Source: Haemonchus contortus (lineage: Eukaryota > Nematoda > Chromadorea > Rhabditida > Trichostrongylidae). From it: a stretch of DNA of 64,000 nt. The position numbers and the translations under genes were made by a program. Positions 10,901 through 25,900 of this stretch are shown one piece after another (the first letter of the stretch is position 1; each line of letters opens with the position of its first letter). The notes beneath the pieces were generated by a model. It was given only the letters and a program-made list of their open reading frames with translations, did no database searches and was not told the DNA's origin. The stretch lies in assembly GCA_000469685.2 (NCBI GenBank), contig LS997564.1, forward strand, positions 23,356,552 through 23,420,551, in the 5' to 3' direction.

Positions 10901-13900
10901 GTTCCCGGGCGAAAGCATCACTCAGTCAATGGGATATAGCCAGTTGACTTACGTTTTGAGCGGACTTTACCGACGTTCCCTCGATCGTGCAGCACAGGAA
11001 CTTATGATGTTTTGTTTGTTGGCAGGAAAATCCTGCAGGGCATGAAGGGGACAGCTTTGCACATTGCTTGGCCTCTCCATCCAGGTTTAGAAAAGCCATT
11101 GATTTGCCAGGGCAGTCTGTAATAATCAGAGCGAGAATCAAGAACAAGATGCTTCTTGAAATTCGGATAGGATGGAGACTTTCAACAAAATTTTCAAATA
11201 ATCGAGAATAGGAAGAAATAGGTACCTGACTTGATGCCACAACATTGGAATTGTTGGTTTTTCGTAGAAAACTGGCAGAAATACCCCGATGGGCAAGTGT
11301 TCCCTGATGCTGTGCACACTACTACTCGATCGCGTTCAAGCAGGGCGACTTGATTTGAGAGGCAGCCGTTTTCTGAAGACTACACTACACTACAACTTTT
11401 TCTGTACTGAACGGCCGGATTTTGGCTCACCTCGGTTGCTAAGTTCTGATCCATCAGGTGGAATCTTTCCACAACACTGATAACGCTGAAAAAGAACGGC
11501 GAATTGGCAGGAGAACTCCGCCGGACAACTACGACTTGAGTTGAATGGGTCACACTCGACTACCTTCTTCCCATCAGTGAGCGCATATTCCGTTGGGGGG
11601 CATCCTTCTGAACAAAATAACTACCAGCTGGTTTTTACTCCTGGCGAAAATATGAACCTGTGATGACGTCAACATCCACTTTACAGCAGAATCCATTCGT
11701 GGATTGCGGTTTGGGCAGTTGACAATGATAGCCGAGAGGACATGAGTGAAGAAGTCCAGGAGTACAAATCCTAGGCATTTTCGTGCCATCGTCGACGATG
11801 AACTGGGCATCACCCTTGCAAACGCCTGAAAGAACAGATGAGGGTAGACAGTTGAGAGAGCAGTCGTCACTCCTACTTCGTTCTGTACAGCAGAATCCTT
11901 GAGTGACGCCTTTGATTCGGGATTGGCAGCTGAATCCAGCAGAACATTCATTCAGGGAGTTAAGGACACATCGATGAGGCAGAGAGGTTTGACGCGAGCG
12001 AAACAAAGCCCTTCCTTCGGGGCAGAAATCTGTAAAAAAAATACAACGGCATCTTACGAGTCCACAATAGAAGTACGGGTGAACAAGTTTGCTTCTTCTG
12101 ACGTGAATATGTGAAGGGAATGGTCGAGTTTTGTGAAAGCACCTGCTCTATGGAATTTTGTAAACGGATGAAGAGGTTCCTCGTAGATCTATCGTGAGAT
12201 AGCAATGCAAGGAGTTAGAATTACCTTCTTCGAATGCTCTCATGATTACTTCCTAAACTTACTTTCTGAATCAGGAGCACAACAATAGTATTTATTTTTT
12301 TGAAGATTGAAGCGGCAAAGGAATTGAGCGGGACAACTTCCAGGAATGTTCGCTGAGCATTCCTTAACCGTCTCGTCGATTGAAACCATGTATGGACGTT
12401 CGCCTTCGGGGCAATGATCTGAAAAGGTCAATAATTAGATAACATGTCGCACTACTTGTGAATCTCACCATAGCAGCCATGTCGATGTGGCTTACAAACT
12501 TTATACGAATGCCTTTACTTAGGGTTTGAAAGGATGGAACTAGGCTTATGAGCATTATACGACCGAATATAAAACAAACCTTAATAGGTCTTTGGACCAC
12601 AGTAAAGACCAGAGGTTGGAGTGCTTTAACCATAGTAGAATGACGGAATCACCTAATAGCACTCCGCCTACGGACGAGCTTAGAAGACTCCTGTTGGTGG
12701 ACTGTAGCTGATTTTCTTGAATACTTATATTAACATCCTTGACGGAGACGGTATACATCTTGAGTGCAGTCGTTTGCAGTTTTGATGTTTCCCTCGAACT
12801 GAACGGTTGTCAATAATTCTAAAGAGCATCGCCAAGAGGGGACTAATGGAGACCCAGAATGGAACTTCCCAGGTGGTGACCTCGGAGACACTCAGGACGT
12901 TTGTTTTTGCAAAAATTCTTACAAATGCTCATCATAATTAAACCTCTCGTTGTGATGCAAGTTCCAGTGGTGTACCCTCTCCGTTTATTATCTATTTTAT
13001 AATAGAATAAGCCTTCTCGCATGTGTTAGAAAGGTCGATATCAAGCCTTCGCTATATTCAGGCCTCTAGCCACATAGGACTTATTGCATTTCACTTGGTG
13101 TGGCTAAGAATTGCTGAAAACGTTGTAAGTATACCACTAAATGTCGAAACGATCTACCCACCTCTATATTATTATAATATTAGGACATGGCGGGCAGAGC
13201 GAAGTAGTCTTTCAGTAAGAATACTTTTCATACAGTTCGTTTAGCTATCGTTTTGTTATCTTTCGAAATAACGGAGCACATTCGGCTTCGTTAAAATATT
13301 CAACTACTCACCGGTAACAGGAGAACCGCAACACACTGCATACGTTAACAGTTTGCTGAAACGACACTGGTATTTGGGTGGACAGCTGTTCCGCAAATCA
13401 CTGTTGCAACGGAAAGGGCGCGATGTTCCAGGGTCTTTCAGAACAGTCTCACCAAGTTCACAGGCTGAAAACATGCGTATCAAAAGATGCTCGCAAGCGA
13501 TGGACGTGGTCGAACCTGCGCTGGAGCAGAAGTTGTTACACAACTCTTTGGTGGCAAAATTGTTCAGATTGCCGCTGCATCCATTGAAGTGAAAGGAGGT
13601 GCATTGTCTGGTAACTAAGTTGAAGTAGTAACGGGATGTGGTAACGCTCGAACACTGACTCCCTGCTAATGGAGGCTGACTGCAGATGTGCTCTGAAACG
13701 AAACCATTATATTAGGGTGTCTCGAAAGTTTTGAAAAAATTTATTTGGTTTATCCAACACAAAAACACTTCAACAAAAAGGTGAGGTCAGTAATCGAGAT
13801 AGTGGCCCTCTTTAGCCACGACGTCCCTCCATCGACTGGGCAGAGCACTGATGCCATTCATCCAGAAAAAAGAGGAGCGCGACGCGATTCATTCATCTAC

Positions 13901-16900
13901 TGCACTTTTGACCTCCTGACGGTTATGAAATTTTTTCCCTTTGAGGTAAGCTTGCAGAATCCTGGAGGCGTGGTAGTCGCAAGGGCTAAGGTCAGGTGAA
14001 TACAGAGGATGGGGCAGCGAAGTAATCCCAAGCTTTTCCAGCTCCTCAGCCGTCGCCTTAGCATGATGTGGTCGAGCGTGACCCATCAAAATCAGAAACT
14101 TTCCCTGCATTCAGTGTGAAACCGGGGCTCGAGACACCATCTCCCGCAGCTGTTCGCAGAATACCCTTGCAGTCACAGCAGTACCCCAGGTAGGGTCTCA
14201 TAGTAAAAACAGCCGGCGGAACAGAAGAAGAACGATCCACTTCTCATCCTGAGCGATGATGAAGCTCGTCCAATCCACCGTTCGCTTGCGGTCGAGTAGC
14301 TTACGACACACATCGTCCCGCACCTGACGCTCGCACTCAGTCAAGGTGTGGGGGATAATTGCAAGAATTGCCGCGCGAAAGTGACGTCTGCGTAGGACGT
14401 CGTGGGTGGTGGAACAGGGGGCAGAAGTCGTCCTCTCCATTTCTCTCAAGCTTTGAGAAGGATTGCTTTGGACGGAGGCCAAGACAATTTCGGTCTTGGT
14501 GGAACGTGGACGTCCGCTCCATGGCACTTCGTGCAGTACTGCCCATCGAAGACTGCAGTTCATTCCGCTCTTGAGTGGCGGAGTGACCAGATCTGTATTA
14601 ATGAAGCAGAAGGCGCCTGTAGTCGGGTCAGTCGAAAATAATTCAAATGTTGATAACTCACTTCCAAAGATAAAGTGCAATACGATTCTATTGTTTTGAC
14701 GATCTACCAAAAGTGCCCCTTTCATGCCCTTTTTTTTCGTGGATCTGCTTCATCCCTTTCTTGCGCAACATGGTTGCGAAATTCATGACCGAAATTTTCT
14801 CAAAACTTTTGAGACACCCTAATAGTTCACTGAAGGTTAAAGTTCACCGAAGAGACTACGGTACTTCAGTTTTCTCAGTTTTCTGGAATCCGAGCGTTTC
14901 ATGCTGTTTGAATAGCGAGAAAGGGAGTGGCCAGAATGGCCTTCCACAAATACTATTGTAGCGAATTTCATCTTGATCAAACGATCCCCTCATTTTTCCC
15001 ATAGCAGTCTTCCATGGCAGAATGAAAGGTGAGGTGTTAGTCAAAGCAAAGCTATTCTCCAAGCGCTAATGGAGCATCGAACGCTCGTTTATCCTGAAAA
15101 AATCTACATTGGCTAATCTATTTGAGTACTTTCCCTCAAACAACTGTACATTTCCCAAATCGCAGAGATAGTGTTATTATTAGGGTAATCCAAATGATAT
15201 ATTATGGTAATAGAAATAAGAAAGGGACAGATTCCGTTAGGTCAAGACTATCGAATGCACTAACCTTTGGTTGGACAACAGCGATGAGCCACATTGCCTT
15301 TCGATGGAATACCGACACACTCATGAGTAGAGGGGCAGCCTTTCAATCCAGAGCAAGCCACCGGTCGAACTGACTTTTCTTCTTGTAGAGGGAATCCTCC
15401 ATTTGGACAACCTTCAAATATCTGACATACCGCAGCTGACAATCTTCCTCATTTTTATTTTTCATAGCCTGTTGAAATTGACATGCTTTTCTGCTTCAAA
15501 AGTATTGATACCATCTTGCATTTGTCCCAGTTCGAATTGCACATAAACAAAAGCATCCTACTCGGGCGATGTTGAGAACGTTTCACTAATCTTTCAGCTA
15601 AAAGCACTATCCCCTTTCACATACTGGTGACATTTCTGTCGGATTCTGTAACAGGCAAAGCGCGTCCGCTAGAGTGTACAGGTATGTCTAATTGACCGGA
15701 ATTCCTAACTTCCCTCTCTCTAGCAGGAAGGCATTTCAACTTTCAGGAATTGACGAAGGTACACTTCGAATATCATTCAATCAATCGATACCGAATCTGA
15801 TATCTCTTTACATAATAGTAGAGTATTTCTTTAGTGGGGGCTGAAGGTCAAACTTATGGGTGTGGGATAGGTGTGATAGAAAGTCCGTAACAGCGATTAC
15901 GAAGAATTCTAGCAAACTTTAATTTTTTTTTGGACTTCCAGGACATGGAGATAATGAAGAGAATGAGCTACTATTCCACCGTCTCCGTTCCTTATACTTC
16001 ACAATGTCAGCGCTTATCAATCAATATTAGTCAATAAACCTTTGTCGACGATAGGAATTATATTCAATTATGCAGTGAGTTATTATCGTCTACTTAAAAA
16101 AGGACATTTCTCGGTAAAAAGCATGGGTGTATCATACAGGAACTGCATGCCATCCTCCCGTACCGGCCTCGTAGTGGAGCGCGCTGTACAACGGTAAGAT
16201 TTGAATTTCCAGTGGTAAACCTCGCGTGTAAACCTATGCTAGTGGGAATTTAAACATGACGTCCGTCACCCGGACGGAAGTAACTGGAGGACAAGCAAGG
16301 ATCGGGCGGTACACACAATTTTCACGATTCTTTCAAAAATCGTCCAAAACATGCGCTAGTCCTTTATGGCCTACGTGTGCACTTTTTCCCGAATTCTAAC
16401 TTTATAATTGCCGTAGTGGGATGGAAAAAAACGAGCACGAATGGTAAAATTATTTTTGAGACTCCGAAGTTCGAGGTAGCTGATAACCGGTACTGTTAAG
16501 TTATGAGCAGAGAGTTTTCACTTAGCTGAGACTAAGCTGAGCTTTCACTTATGTCAGACTGTGCTTCCGGAAGCCGTGCATGTCCATTTCCCCATTCATC
16601 TTCCTGTGGTAACTACTACTATTACTCCTGCTACCAATCACAAGACATATGGTATGACACGGAAATGATAATTGCGTACAGTGCTATAATCCTCGTGCTT
16701 GTTTTACTTCCTTAAATACGTTAACTCATTATATGAACATAAATGCTGCCAGCAGCTGTACCTCCCACTCCGCAGTATTGTTCACAGTGTTGGGCGGTGA
16801 GGAAATTGTTGCTATTTCCATCGCATCCTTCGTAATGGAAACTCTCGCAGGCCTGCTTGGCTGCATTGAAGAAATATCGATAGGAACGACCCAACCCACA

Positions 16901-19900
16901 CCTCACTCCTTTATCTGCGGCCAAGGAACATGTGAACGCTGGAAAGTGGTTCAGAATGAGTAATCCGCCTGCCTCACTTTTACTACTTCTCTTTCATTGA
17001 ACGAATATTAAGACATTTGGTCTAATATTCTTTTTTCTTTGGATGTTGTTAAAATTATGAACCTACCTTTTGTAGGACAACACCCATGAGTAAGACCATC
17101 ATATGAGCAGACGTAGTTCGGCGGACATCTCGTTTGCGGCGAGCAGCGCACGAATTTTCCCAAGTGGTCTCGATATGCCCGTCCATTCGGGCACTTCGGC
17201 TCCGCTAGAATGAAAACAGATTTGTAACACTTTTGTAACCACTAAGGCTTTCTGGTGATTCACTGAAAAAGTGCCCTGTATCTCTCTCTCTCTCTCCCTC
17301 TCCCTCCCTCTCTCTCTATGGACCCTCACCAAAAAAATTCTTGTAGCTGATCCCACGCCTGCCATTTTTCACATTTAAGTAAGTGCTCTGTAGTTTGAGA
17401 ACTAACGATAACATGAGGAAAGGGAATGACTCATCAAGCCCGTAATGGCGTAATGGCGGAACCTGAAGTGGGAGTGGTGAACTAAAAGTGAAGCCTGAAT
17501 GAAAGTCCATAGGAGATGCCTCGTTCAAGCGCTAGTCAGAAAGTGGATTTGTGCAGAAAAATTCATCGAGAACTCTTCGTTCTAAGGGGAGAAGTAGGAG
17601 TGATTCGGAACTAACCGGCGTCTACAAAAGGTAGATCAGAGTTGAGAAGTTTTGATAGGGTCAAGAGTCAGATATTAAGCTATTTTGGAATCAACAGAGT
17701 TTGATAGACCGTAGGCAGGACTCATTCAAAGCGAACAACTGCTACCAATATGTTAGCAAGAATTTTGAGATACATATCTATCCCTTTCTCAGTGAACAAA
17801 TTGATCTGACTAGGAGTATAATGTACAATGGTCAAAGTGTACCTTAATACGATAGCTTCGCTTTTTGTACATCTCATTCTCAATACGATTCCACTCAAAG
17901 CCGGTTAGATGAGGGTGATAGTTGTTCTCAATAGGTACTAGGATTAGTAGGATGCCTAGAAGCTTCGCTTCCGAGTTCACAAACTTTGAGTGATGTAGCC
18001 TTATGACAGTTATGTAGCTGTCAAATTAGCGAATTAACGCTTCCTTCGGTATTCGCTGGCTGGTTGCAGTTGCTGATAATGGATGTTGGTGGTAATTACA
18101 TCGCAAATGGCTTCGATATCACAGAGAATTATGCCTATTACAATTGTTTCAGCATTCCATGTGCTGGGTTGCTTACAGTTCCCGTTTTCGAGAGATACGC
18201 AACTCCAAGGCAGTTCAGAAGATTTTAATAATAAGATCCTAGAGTTCAATCGAATAGATGTTTTAAGAGGTTTTTATTCGTTTTATGTTGCTGTTGAAAA
18301 TTATAATGGCTCTTCAAATTGCAAAAAAAGATAGCTCGACTGATCTTAGGACAAATAGAACACTGTTCAATTCAGTACATCTTCGTACCTCTGATTCCCT
18401 TGCATTGTTGTTGGCATGCCACCAGGGAGTGGAAGCTATTGTCATTTCCATGGCAGCCTGTATAGTGAAACATTTCGCACTGTCTAGTGACAGCATTGTA
18501 CCAGTACCGGCGAATTGTTGATGTACAGTCACCAGGTTGTTTTGGTTGAGTGCAAATTGATTCTTAATGAGAGCGAGCGTTGGTGAAAGCGGTAGATGAG
18601 AGGGGAAGTATGTGGAGCACTTACGAGCAGAAGGACAGCACACTCGGTGACTAGTACTGCAGAAATGGGAGGATGGACATTCTGTTGACGCTTCACATCG
18701 TTGCCAATCCTCGCCTATGCGGAGAGGGCTCCCGTTGGCGCATACTACTAAAAAACTGTGTTGTGTTGTGAGATTAAATAATGATGTTCAGCTCTGCTTG
18801 CTCAAAATCTCGATTGTCGAGTCAGGGCTGTGGAAAAGCAAGTTTTGAGGGCTCATAACTTGTTTGGGAAGTTAAAATAGCAGTTTTACATTCTATCTTC
18901 GAGAGCAGCATTCTGAACACTATCGATATATAAATTGTTCCCCATTCGAAGTCCAGTGGAAGTTGAGTCCCTTCTTTACTGGCAACTTTCTATTCCCAGG
19001 ACTCCCTCCAAAACTGCAACAAGAGTGATCTGGAAACATCATTGAGTTCCTTGTGGTTGTCATTATCGCGGTAGATACTCATTTCCAAACACTTTAGAAA
19101 TGGAACACCAGGCGAAAGTCAGTGGAATCAATCAAGGAGCTGCAGTTCGCTTCAATCATAACTCAGTAATATAATAACTTAAGTAAAAAGGAGGAAGCAG
19201 ATCTGTAACAATTGTTTGGTTGCTTTTTACTATTCAAGAAGTTGAGACTTACATCTGGAGCAGAACACTTCACATTCTTGTTTCGTTACGAAGTTGTTGA
19301 AGTTGCCTAGACCGTGGTAGACGAAGCTTACACATTGGCTGCGCTCCACGTCGTAATAGTAGCGTGTAGTCGATTTGCTGGAACTTGTCAGTAGAAAGAA
19401 AAAGAGAAGGTTCTCCTTTTCATCAAATATGAAATAATCCGAAGGAGGACCCCTATAATTCGGAGTTTGTTGTTTTCTTAGCATTCGCTGCAGTAATCCG
19501 CATCAACACTTCCATCTGATCAGAAGAGACACATGAAATTTTCGCGAATTATGCTTCTGAACATCATTTCAGGATTCCTCCTGTTTCTCCCCTTCGGCGT
19601 TGCTCTCTGCACTGCTAACACCGTTAATCGAGCCTTACCGGCTCCCTCCTCCCCCTCTCAATCCCCTTCCCATTCTATTTCGTTAGCTGATTATCCAGCT
19701 CATCCTTCTCGCACTTGCAGGTTATAACCTGCCAACGGCCTATTCCCTACTGCTTTGCTGTAGGGTTTATTCAGAAGCGAAAATATGTATATAAGCTTAC
19801 ATTTTCCACAGCGAAACCCATTTCATCATGTACACTCTGCTTTTGTTGAGATTTGAAAGCCCAGTTTACGATAAAAATGGTTCCTGGAATCTCTCCTCAG

Positions 19901-22900
19901 GTTGAATCGTGGTTCCCAAGTGGGACATTGTCGCGTAAAAAAAACAACTCCGACAGTTCGTTATGAGGGCTCCAAATCCTTCCCGTTGGAAATACAAATT
20001 CAAAAGTGGCCGTGTTATAACGGCCTTGTCAAAGGCGCAGTTCACGATAATTTTGCGATATCTAGCTTTCGACGAATAATGGAAGTGAAGGTCCTGGATA
20101 GTAGAAAAAAGCGAAGAGGGCGCAAGAGCAGCGTGTTTAGAAAAATATGGGGCTTCAAAATTGAAGTAATAATAGGGGTTGGTGGGTGACGGAACATCTA
20201 CCCGGATTCCCATGGCAAGCGGTCACGCGGTGGCTACCCTATCCCTTCACTGAAAATTCAAAAGTTTCACTTCATACACTACGCGAATGCGCGCGGTCGG
20301 GTACGGCGAGCGCGACGTCGTTCTCGGAGGGAAGGCACCGGACCCGGGGTTGGACGAGAATGTGTCCACAGAAGTTGCATGGAAACGGTTTAGACGAGCT
20401 ATCAAATGCGCGAGCCATTGCATACAGATGGGTGCAGCAAGCTGCCTACGTGCAAGCTGTGGGTAACGGTACGAATGATGCATTATCTACAGCATTTACA
20501 ACGCTTCACAACTGGCCTGTCTTCGGTGTGCACGTCTGCTCTGAGACATTTGTTCCAGATTATTTCTGCAGTTTTTCGACCCGACAGCGTCCTTCGGGCT
20601 ATCATTGGGGTCACAGGTTCATCCCATGTAGAAATCTCAATAACCATTTTCAACATGAACTTTGCCCGTCACAATGAAGCGATACGACACCGACGAACAC
20701 TAAGTTTGTGTGGGAGACACTCAGAAGGCTCCAGACACATAACGTCGTACAAATCCCTTTCTTATCACATTTTAAAAACCTTTTATTCACTAGAATCCAC
20801 CGATTTTCGCACTTTCTCCGCTATTTTAGCGCTATTCCGCATCATAAGTTCCATTTTTCACAAAAGTTAGGTAGGATTGCCGTCAACTGCGCTTCGAACG
20901 CTTTTTCGCGTCGCTACCTGAAACGTGCTGTTTTATAACTACTTTTACTGAAACCAGGCTACTGCTCATTTACCGTGAAGCCGGTAACATCAAATGATTT
21001 GCTAGGAATTGCTATGTTGACCTTCTCAAAGCCGACCGATACAAGGTGGAAGATCGAACTGGGAAAGGTCAGTGGAAGGAAATGAAATTACCTGCTAGCA
21101 ATCGCAACACCTCGATCGTAGTTCAATATCGGCTTGGAAATGTATTGTCGTCCACCGTAAGGGCCACAAAGATGAGCTGAAAACAGTTGCAAAACAAACA
21201 TGATTATTGATGTCTCCATAAGGAACTTTCATTTACATCCAAGAGTCTAGCACGAGCTTTCCTAAGTGGCATGCGGTTTACATTTTAGAGCAAAGAGTTC
21301 TAATTGAGTTTAGATGAGGGTTCAAGCGGTGGGTTCTGTGACGTTTATTTGACCCTCCGTGAATTTTATAGGAGCAGAAATCGCATTTTTTTTCCACAGA
21401 GCAAAGGTGTGCTCCTCGTGTATCCTACAATTACAACAAAGCCGACTTCCAGAGCTTTTGTAGTAGGTCGGATATGATTCAGCGCAATCAGTTCTGACAC
21501 GATCACGGCCTTGATTCATCCCAGTACTCGCCTTCAAGGAAGAAGAGCAACGTAGTTATGGTTCTGTCTGAAATTTTGTCGCTTTTTCACAAATAAGCTC
21601 ACTTCCACTCGTCTGTCAGATTCGGGTTTTTTTCAGGATAGTTCTAACAGCCGTGCCCTTCTCGAAGAATCTACTCGGTTCTCGCTCGTCTCAAGCCTTT
21701 AGCTAACCCATTCTGATCGAATAGTTCATCGGACGACTCAAAATCGACTTAAGAATTCACACATGCAGAGGCTGTTCATTGTATAGTCAGTGCTGGTTGT
21801 AATGGATCATCGATGAATCCATCTAAACTTGGTTAAATCTAACAAAAGATTTCCTTACCAGTAGAGGGACAGCAGGTTTGGGAAGATCCGATTAGCACAC
21901 ACTCGTGATCATGACTGCATCTGGACCCCGACGAGAGGCAACCTGACTTTGGTTGCTCTTCAAATACCACAGCAGATGACTTAGTGAATTCGACTGCACC
22001 ACGCTTACATGCTGAAATGAGAGAACCTGATAAGTATTGGCCGAAATTGAGGACACTGCAAATATGAGCAATCGAAAGCCATCAAGGGACGAGGGTAGGC
22101 CCTTCGAAAATTTAAGTTCCCTCTCAACAATTCAGCGACTAGCTTAGCCTAAATGATAATTTGGGATAAAGCATGAAGAAATTGGGAACCGTTAAGGAAA
22201 CTTATCCCAAAAAAGGGTGCATTCATCCGATACCCCTTTCGAATCCTATTGAAATTGTATCCATTCATAGTCGTTGTAGCGTAATGAACGCGTGTGTGGC
22301 CTATACAGTGACTTACGGTAGCCAACCGATGTACAAGTCTGTACTTTTATCCTAACAGCCAAATGGACCCGGAAGAATGGAAAGCTTGATTCGCACAGCT
22401 GGTCCCGCCTCCGCCACTCCCTATCGATCATACCAGCTTAGCTACATCCCACAAGAGCCTATCTGCCTTTGGTACCTATATTACTCTATATAACGGCAAC
22501 TGCTTGTCACATTCGTAATGCTTGGAAAAGTGCCCCGACTTTGTGATCATCTAGAGCGATTGATAGCTCTCACAATTCTTCGAAGGATATTGAAACTTCG
22601 TTTCAGCACGCTGCAGTCTAGTTGCTCAGAAACTCTAACATTCGAACAGCCTTAGCTAGGTGATCTGCTAGCAGCAGAAGGTGGTTGCCACAATTATGAC
22701 TAGTAACGGTAATGGATATTATCAAAAACTCACTATCTCTGCAGTAGCTCTCGCAATGATCCACGGTTCTAAAATTGTTTGGCGAGGCTCCCTCAATGGT
22801 AGTTGGATCCCAAGTGAACTGAACACAGCTTCCTGTTGCTGAGTTGAACCACCATCGTGGGACCGAGGGCTCATCGCCAGATTCCATCGGTTGGACGCAC

Positions 22901-25900
22901 ACAAACGCTACAATCAATTGTACAATTATAGGAAATCATCTGTATTTTCGAAAGGGAATGAAGGATCCTTTGCAGATATGCGACCCTTTTCGTAACGTGA
23001 GTCCGATCTCAAAGACTGGTCGCAACTGATTTCGGCTTCGAAAAATGTGAGCATTTTGACGTACGAAGTACGCTAGTCTTCCTCGTTTCGCAGATGGATT
23101 ACATACCCAGTTTTCAGGCACTATAGAAAGCGATACTCTATCATACCGGGGCGATTGGCTGATTGAAGAAGAACCCATTTCGGATCGGAGAATGTTCTCG
23201 GTACACCAACAAGCATTTGACTTTCAAGGAGTGATCAACTACTTCTTTGACCGATGCATTTCTTGAAAACCCTTAGAAGGCAACCTTGACTGAAGTAAGT
23301 CCTCTTCAATCCCTTTCCTGACCCCTTCTACATGATCAAAGCTTAGCTCAAGGTGAAATCATGGCAAGAAAATACTGCTCTTTTCGAGTAGGATAAGCAA
23401 ATTACGTGTACATGATTCACGTCTCCCTCGTTGGTTCGTTCGTTGTCATAAGGTGCTGAACAAGTTGTGCACGTACACAAGAAATGATGATGCTGATAAT
23501 GAAATTATCTAATTTTACAACGATGTGCTCCACCAGCACGGCTACCACTTCGACGTAGGTTTTGCATGGCCGATAGAAAAGTCTATTGCTGAAAGTGATT
23601 GTTGGCGGAAGTAAGTCAAGCGGCTTTTGAACTCTTTTCAAACCCGGTCAATACCGCTTTTTAGCCATATAAGAGCACATATTATTCAAAAAGATATTGC
23701 TGATCAGCGGCCAGAGTCTAGTAGACGTTTCTCGGCCTTTGGAAGGATCTAGGCCTGTGAACCACCAACCTCTGGAGACACGCCGCACGCCTTCTTGGAA
23801 AGTCTCACTGAAATTCATCTCAAGTTCGCTCATCAAAATCATGCCCGACCAAACGAACAGTTACGTGATAGATTTACTAGTGACATTTGCAGACCTGTAA
23901 TTCGGGAGTCCAAATAACCCGAATCAAAATCTGCGATGATTTTCAAAGAGGTTTGATAACGTGAAGCTCGTTTTTTCACGACATGTTTTAGTTTGAGGAT
24001 AAAACATTCTGCCCTTATGATGGACGAACCTTATGAGCCAACCGTTCCGCTCGTTCACATGAGATTTTCTAATGGCCAACGCAGCTCTATGTTCATGCTT
24101 CTTTAGTGTTTCTAGTAAGGACTCTTTCGGAAGCAGACATCACTTTGAAATATTATTTCAGACCTCGATTTTGACAGCAAATCCCATCTACGGTGTCGTG
24201 AAACTCGGGAAACAGAACATTCGTAACCTGAAATTACAACAGAAATGAAACTTCTTAATAGGATTGCTTAAGTCCGTCGAGAAATCGACAGAGGTCATAG
24301 TCATAGAAAACCTGAGGATGAGAGATGCAGTCGTAAATGTCGGCAACGAAGATGTCGTTGTTACCGTCTGGATAAACACACCATGTCGATCCATCGCCCC
24401 CATTGGATCTATGGATTTCCGTTGACGTCGAAGTGCAAAGCACTGGCCTAGGGGGCTTCTCTCGCCAAACTGTATGGAATAATTCAAAGAAAGCAACTTA
24501 CATGTAACCACCGGGATTCAGCGGATGAGTGGACGGATTGGCAAGCACCGTAGCAGGATTTGGAATACCATTGTGAGGTTCAGGAAGAGGACACGATGGT
24601 GGAATTAGGGACGAGATGCACACCGTTCCATCTCTATGATATGCATTCTGACGTGCCTGTTTACTTTGAAATCACAACTGCGATAAGAATGGTTGTAAGA
24701 GTTACTCAACCGCAGAGAACGTTAGTTCTCGAGAAGACGAGATGCGGTATTACTGCACCGAAAAATGGCTATTGATAAAGTGAGGGGCCTTACTTTTAGT
24801 AAAAAAGCCCAATTTCAAAGATGGTTGCTTCGTAGAGGAGGATCTAAACTGTCTTTGGAAGGCGGCTCTGTGGGGTGGAGTGTGCGAAAAAGTAATTGCT
24901 ACTCATTGTGATGCTGCTCAGCTACAGTGAACCCTTGGTCTAGTCTGACCTGAGTTCGCGTCGGTACATTTCGGTAACGGTAATGAAAATTGCATGCCTA
25001 CAGTTCTCAATGATATTATAGCCACGGTTCATCGGTCCTCACACTTTTATACAACAACATGAGCCGCTTAGCCGGCCGCGGTATTGAGCCGTGAGTTGCA
25101 GCCATTAATATTATACAACTTAACCCTTTGACGACAATAGCACCCACCGGTGGGTGCCACTATGACAAGCGCATGGGGCATTGGCACTCAATTCTGGGTG
25201 CCACAATATTTTCTTGTTTCCTACCAACTGCTAAATTCAGTAATCCAGTGGAAGAATTTTTTCCTGGGACAGTGCCACCCACCCGGTGAGTAAAAGTCAC
25301 GCGCGAAAAGAGGGGGCGTGGCCCATGGACGCGTCACGTCGAAATCCGCATTGACGTCAAACGGTTAATTTTTCTTGATTTTTTTTTGTTTTTCCTTTCT
25401 ACTCTTCCACTGCAGTTCACAATGCCAAAGCCTCACGAAAATGGTGAGTTGTAGGGAGAACTCCGACGAGGGACACGATTCATTGAGCGAGTACTGTACC
25501 CGTAAATATTAAATACTACGACAGCATGACAACTTACGACAAGAATAGCAGTCAAAGGCACAGTTAATGGTGATTCTGGGTAACCTAGTTTTAAAAGAAC
25601 AATGGATGTGATAGTCTAGAATGGTGCAACAGTGGCTGAGAAAACGCGAGGTATTTAGAAAGATATGAGGTTTCAAAAAAAGTAGTAAAATCAGGGGTTC
25701 GGGAAAATCGGGGGACGAGAACGTGACGACAAAAATAGCATGAGATGAGTATTTGGACGAACTGCCCAACCGCAAGTGCCATCGCGTATAGCTGGCTACA
25801 AAGAGCTGCCTGCGTGGGAAATGTAGGTCCCAGCCGAACGGTGCAGCTTCTATTATACAGTGCGTTTCATAATTATAAGGTCACCCTCAAACTTTGCACT

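Noticed and set aside
14198..14725. 175-codon minus-strand frame as a host gene
   Set aside because: It is part of a frameshifted mariner transposase lying between the element's inverted ends.
22936..23842. Possible extra exons between linker exon 8 and Kunitz 1
   Set aside because: Exon 8 (phase 1 out) joins Kunitz 1 (phase 1 in) directly, and the open stretches here lack the Cys patterns of the gene.
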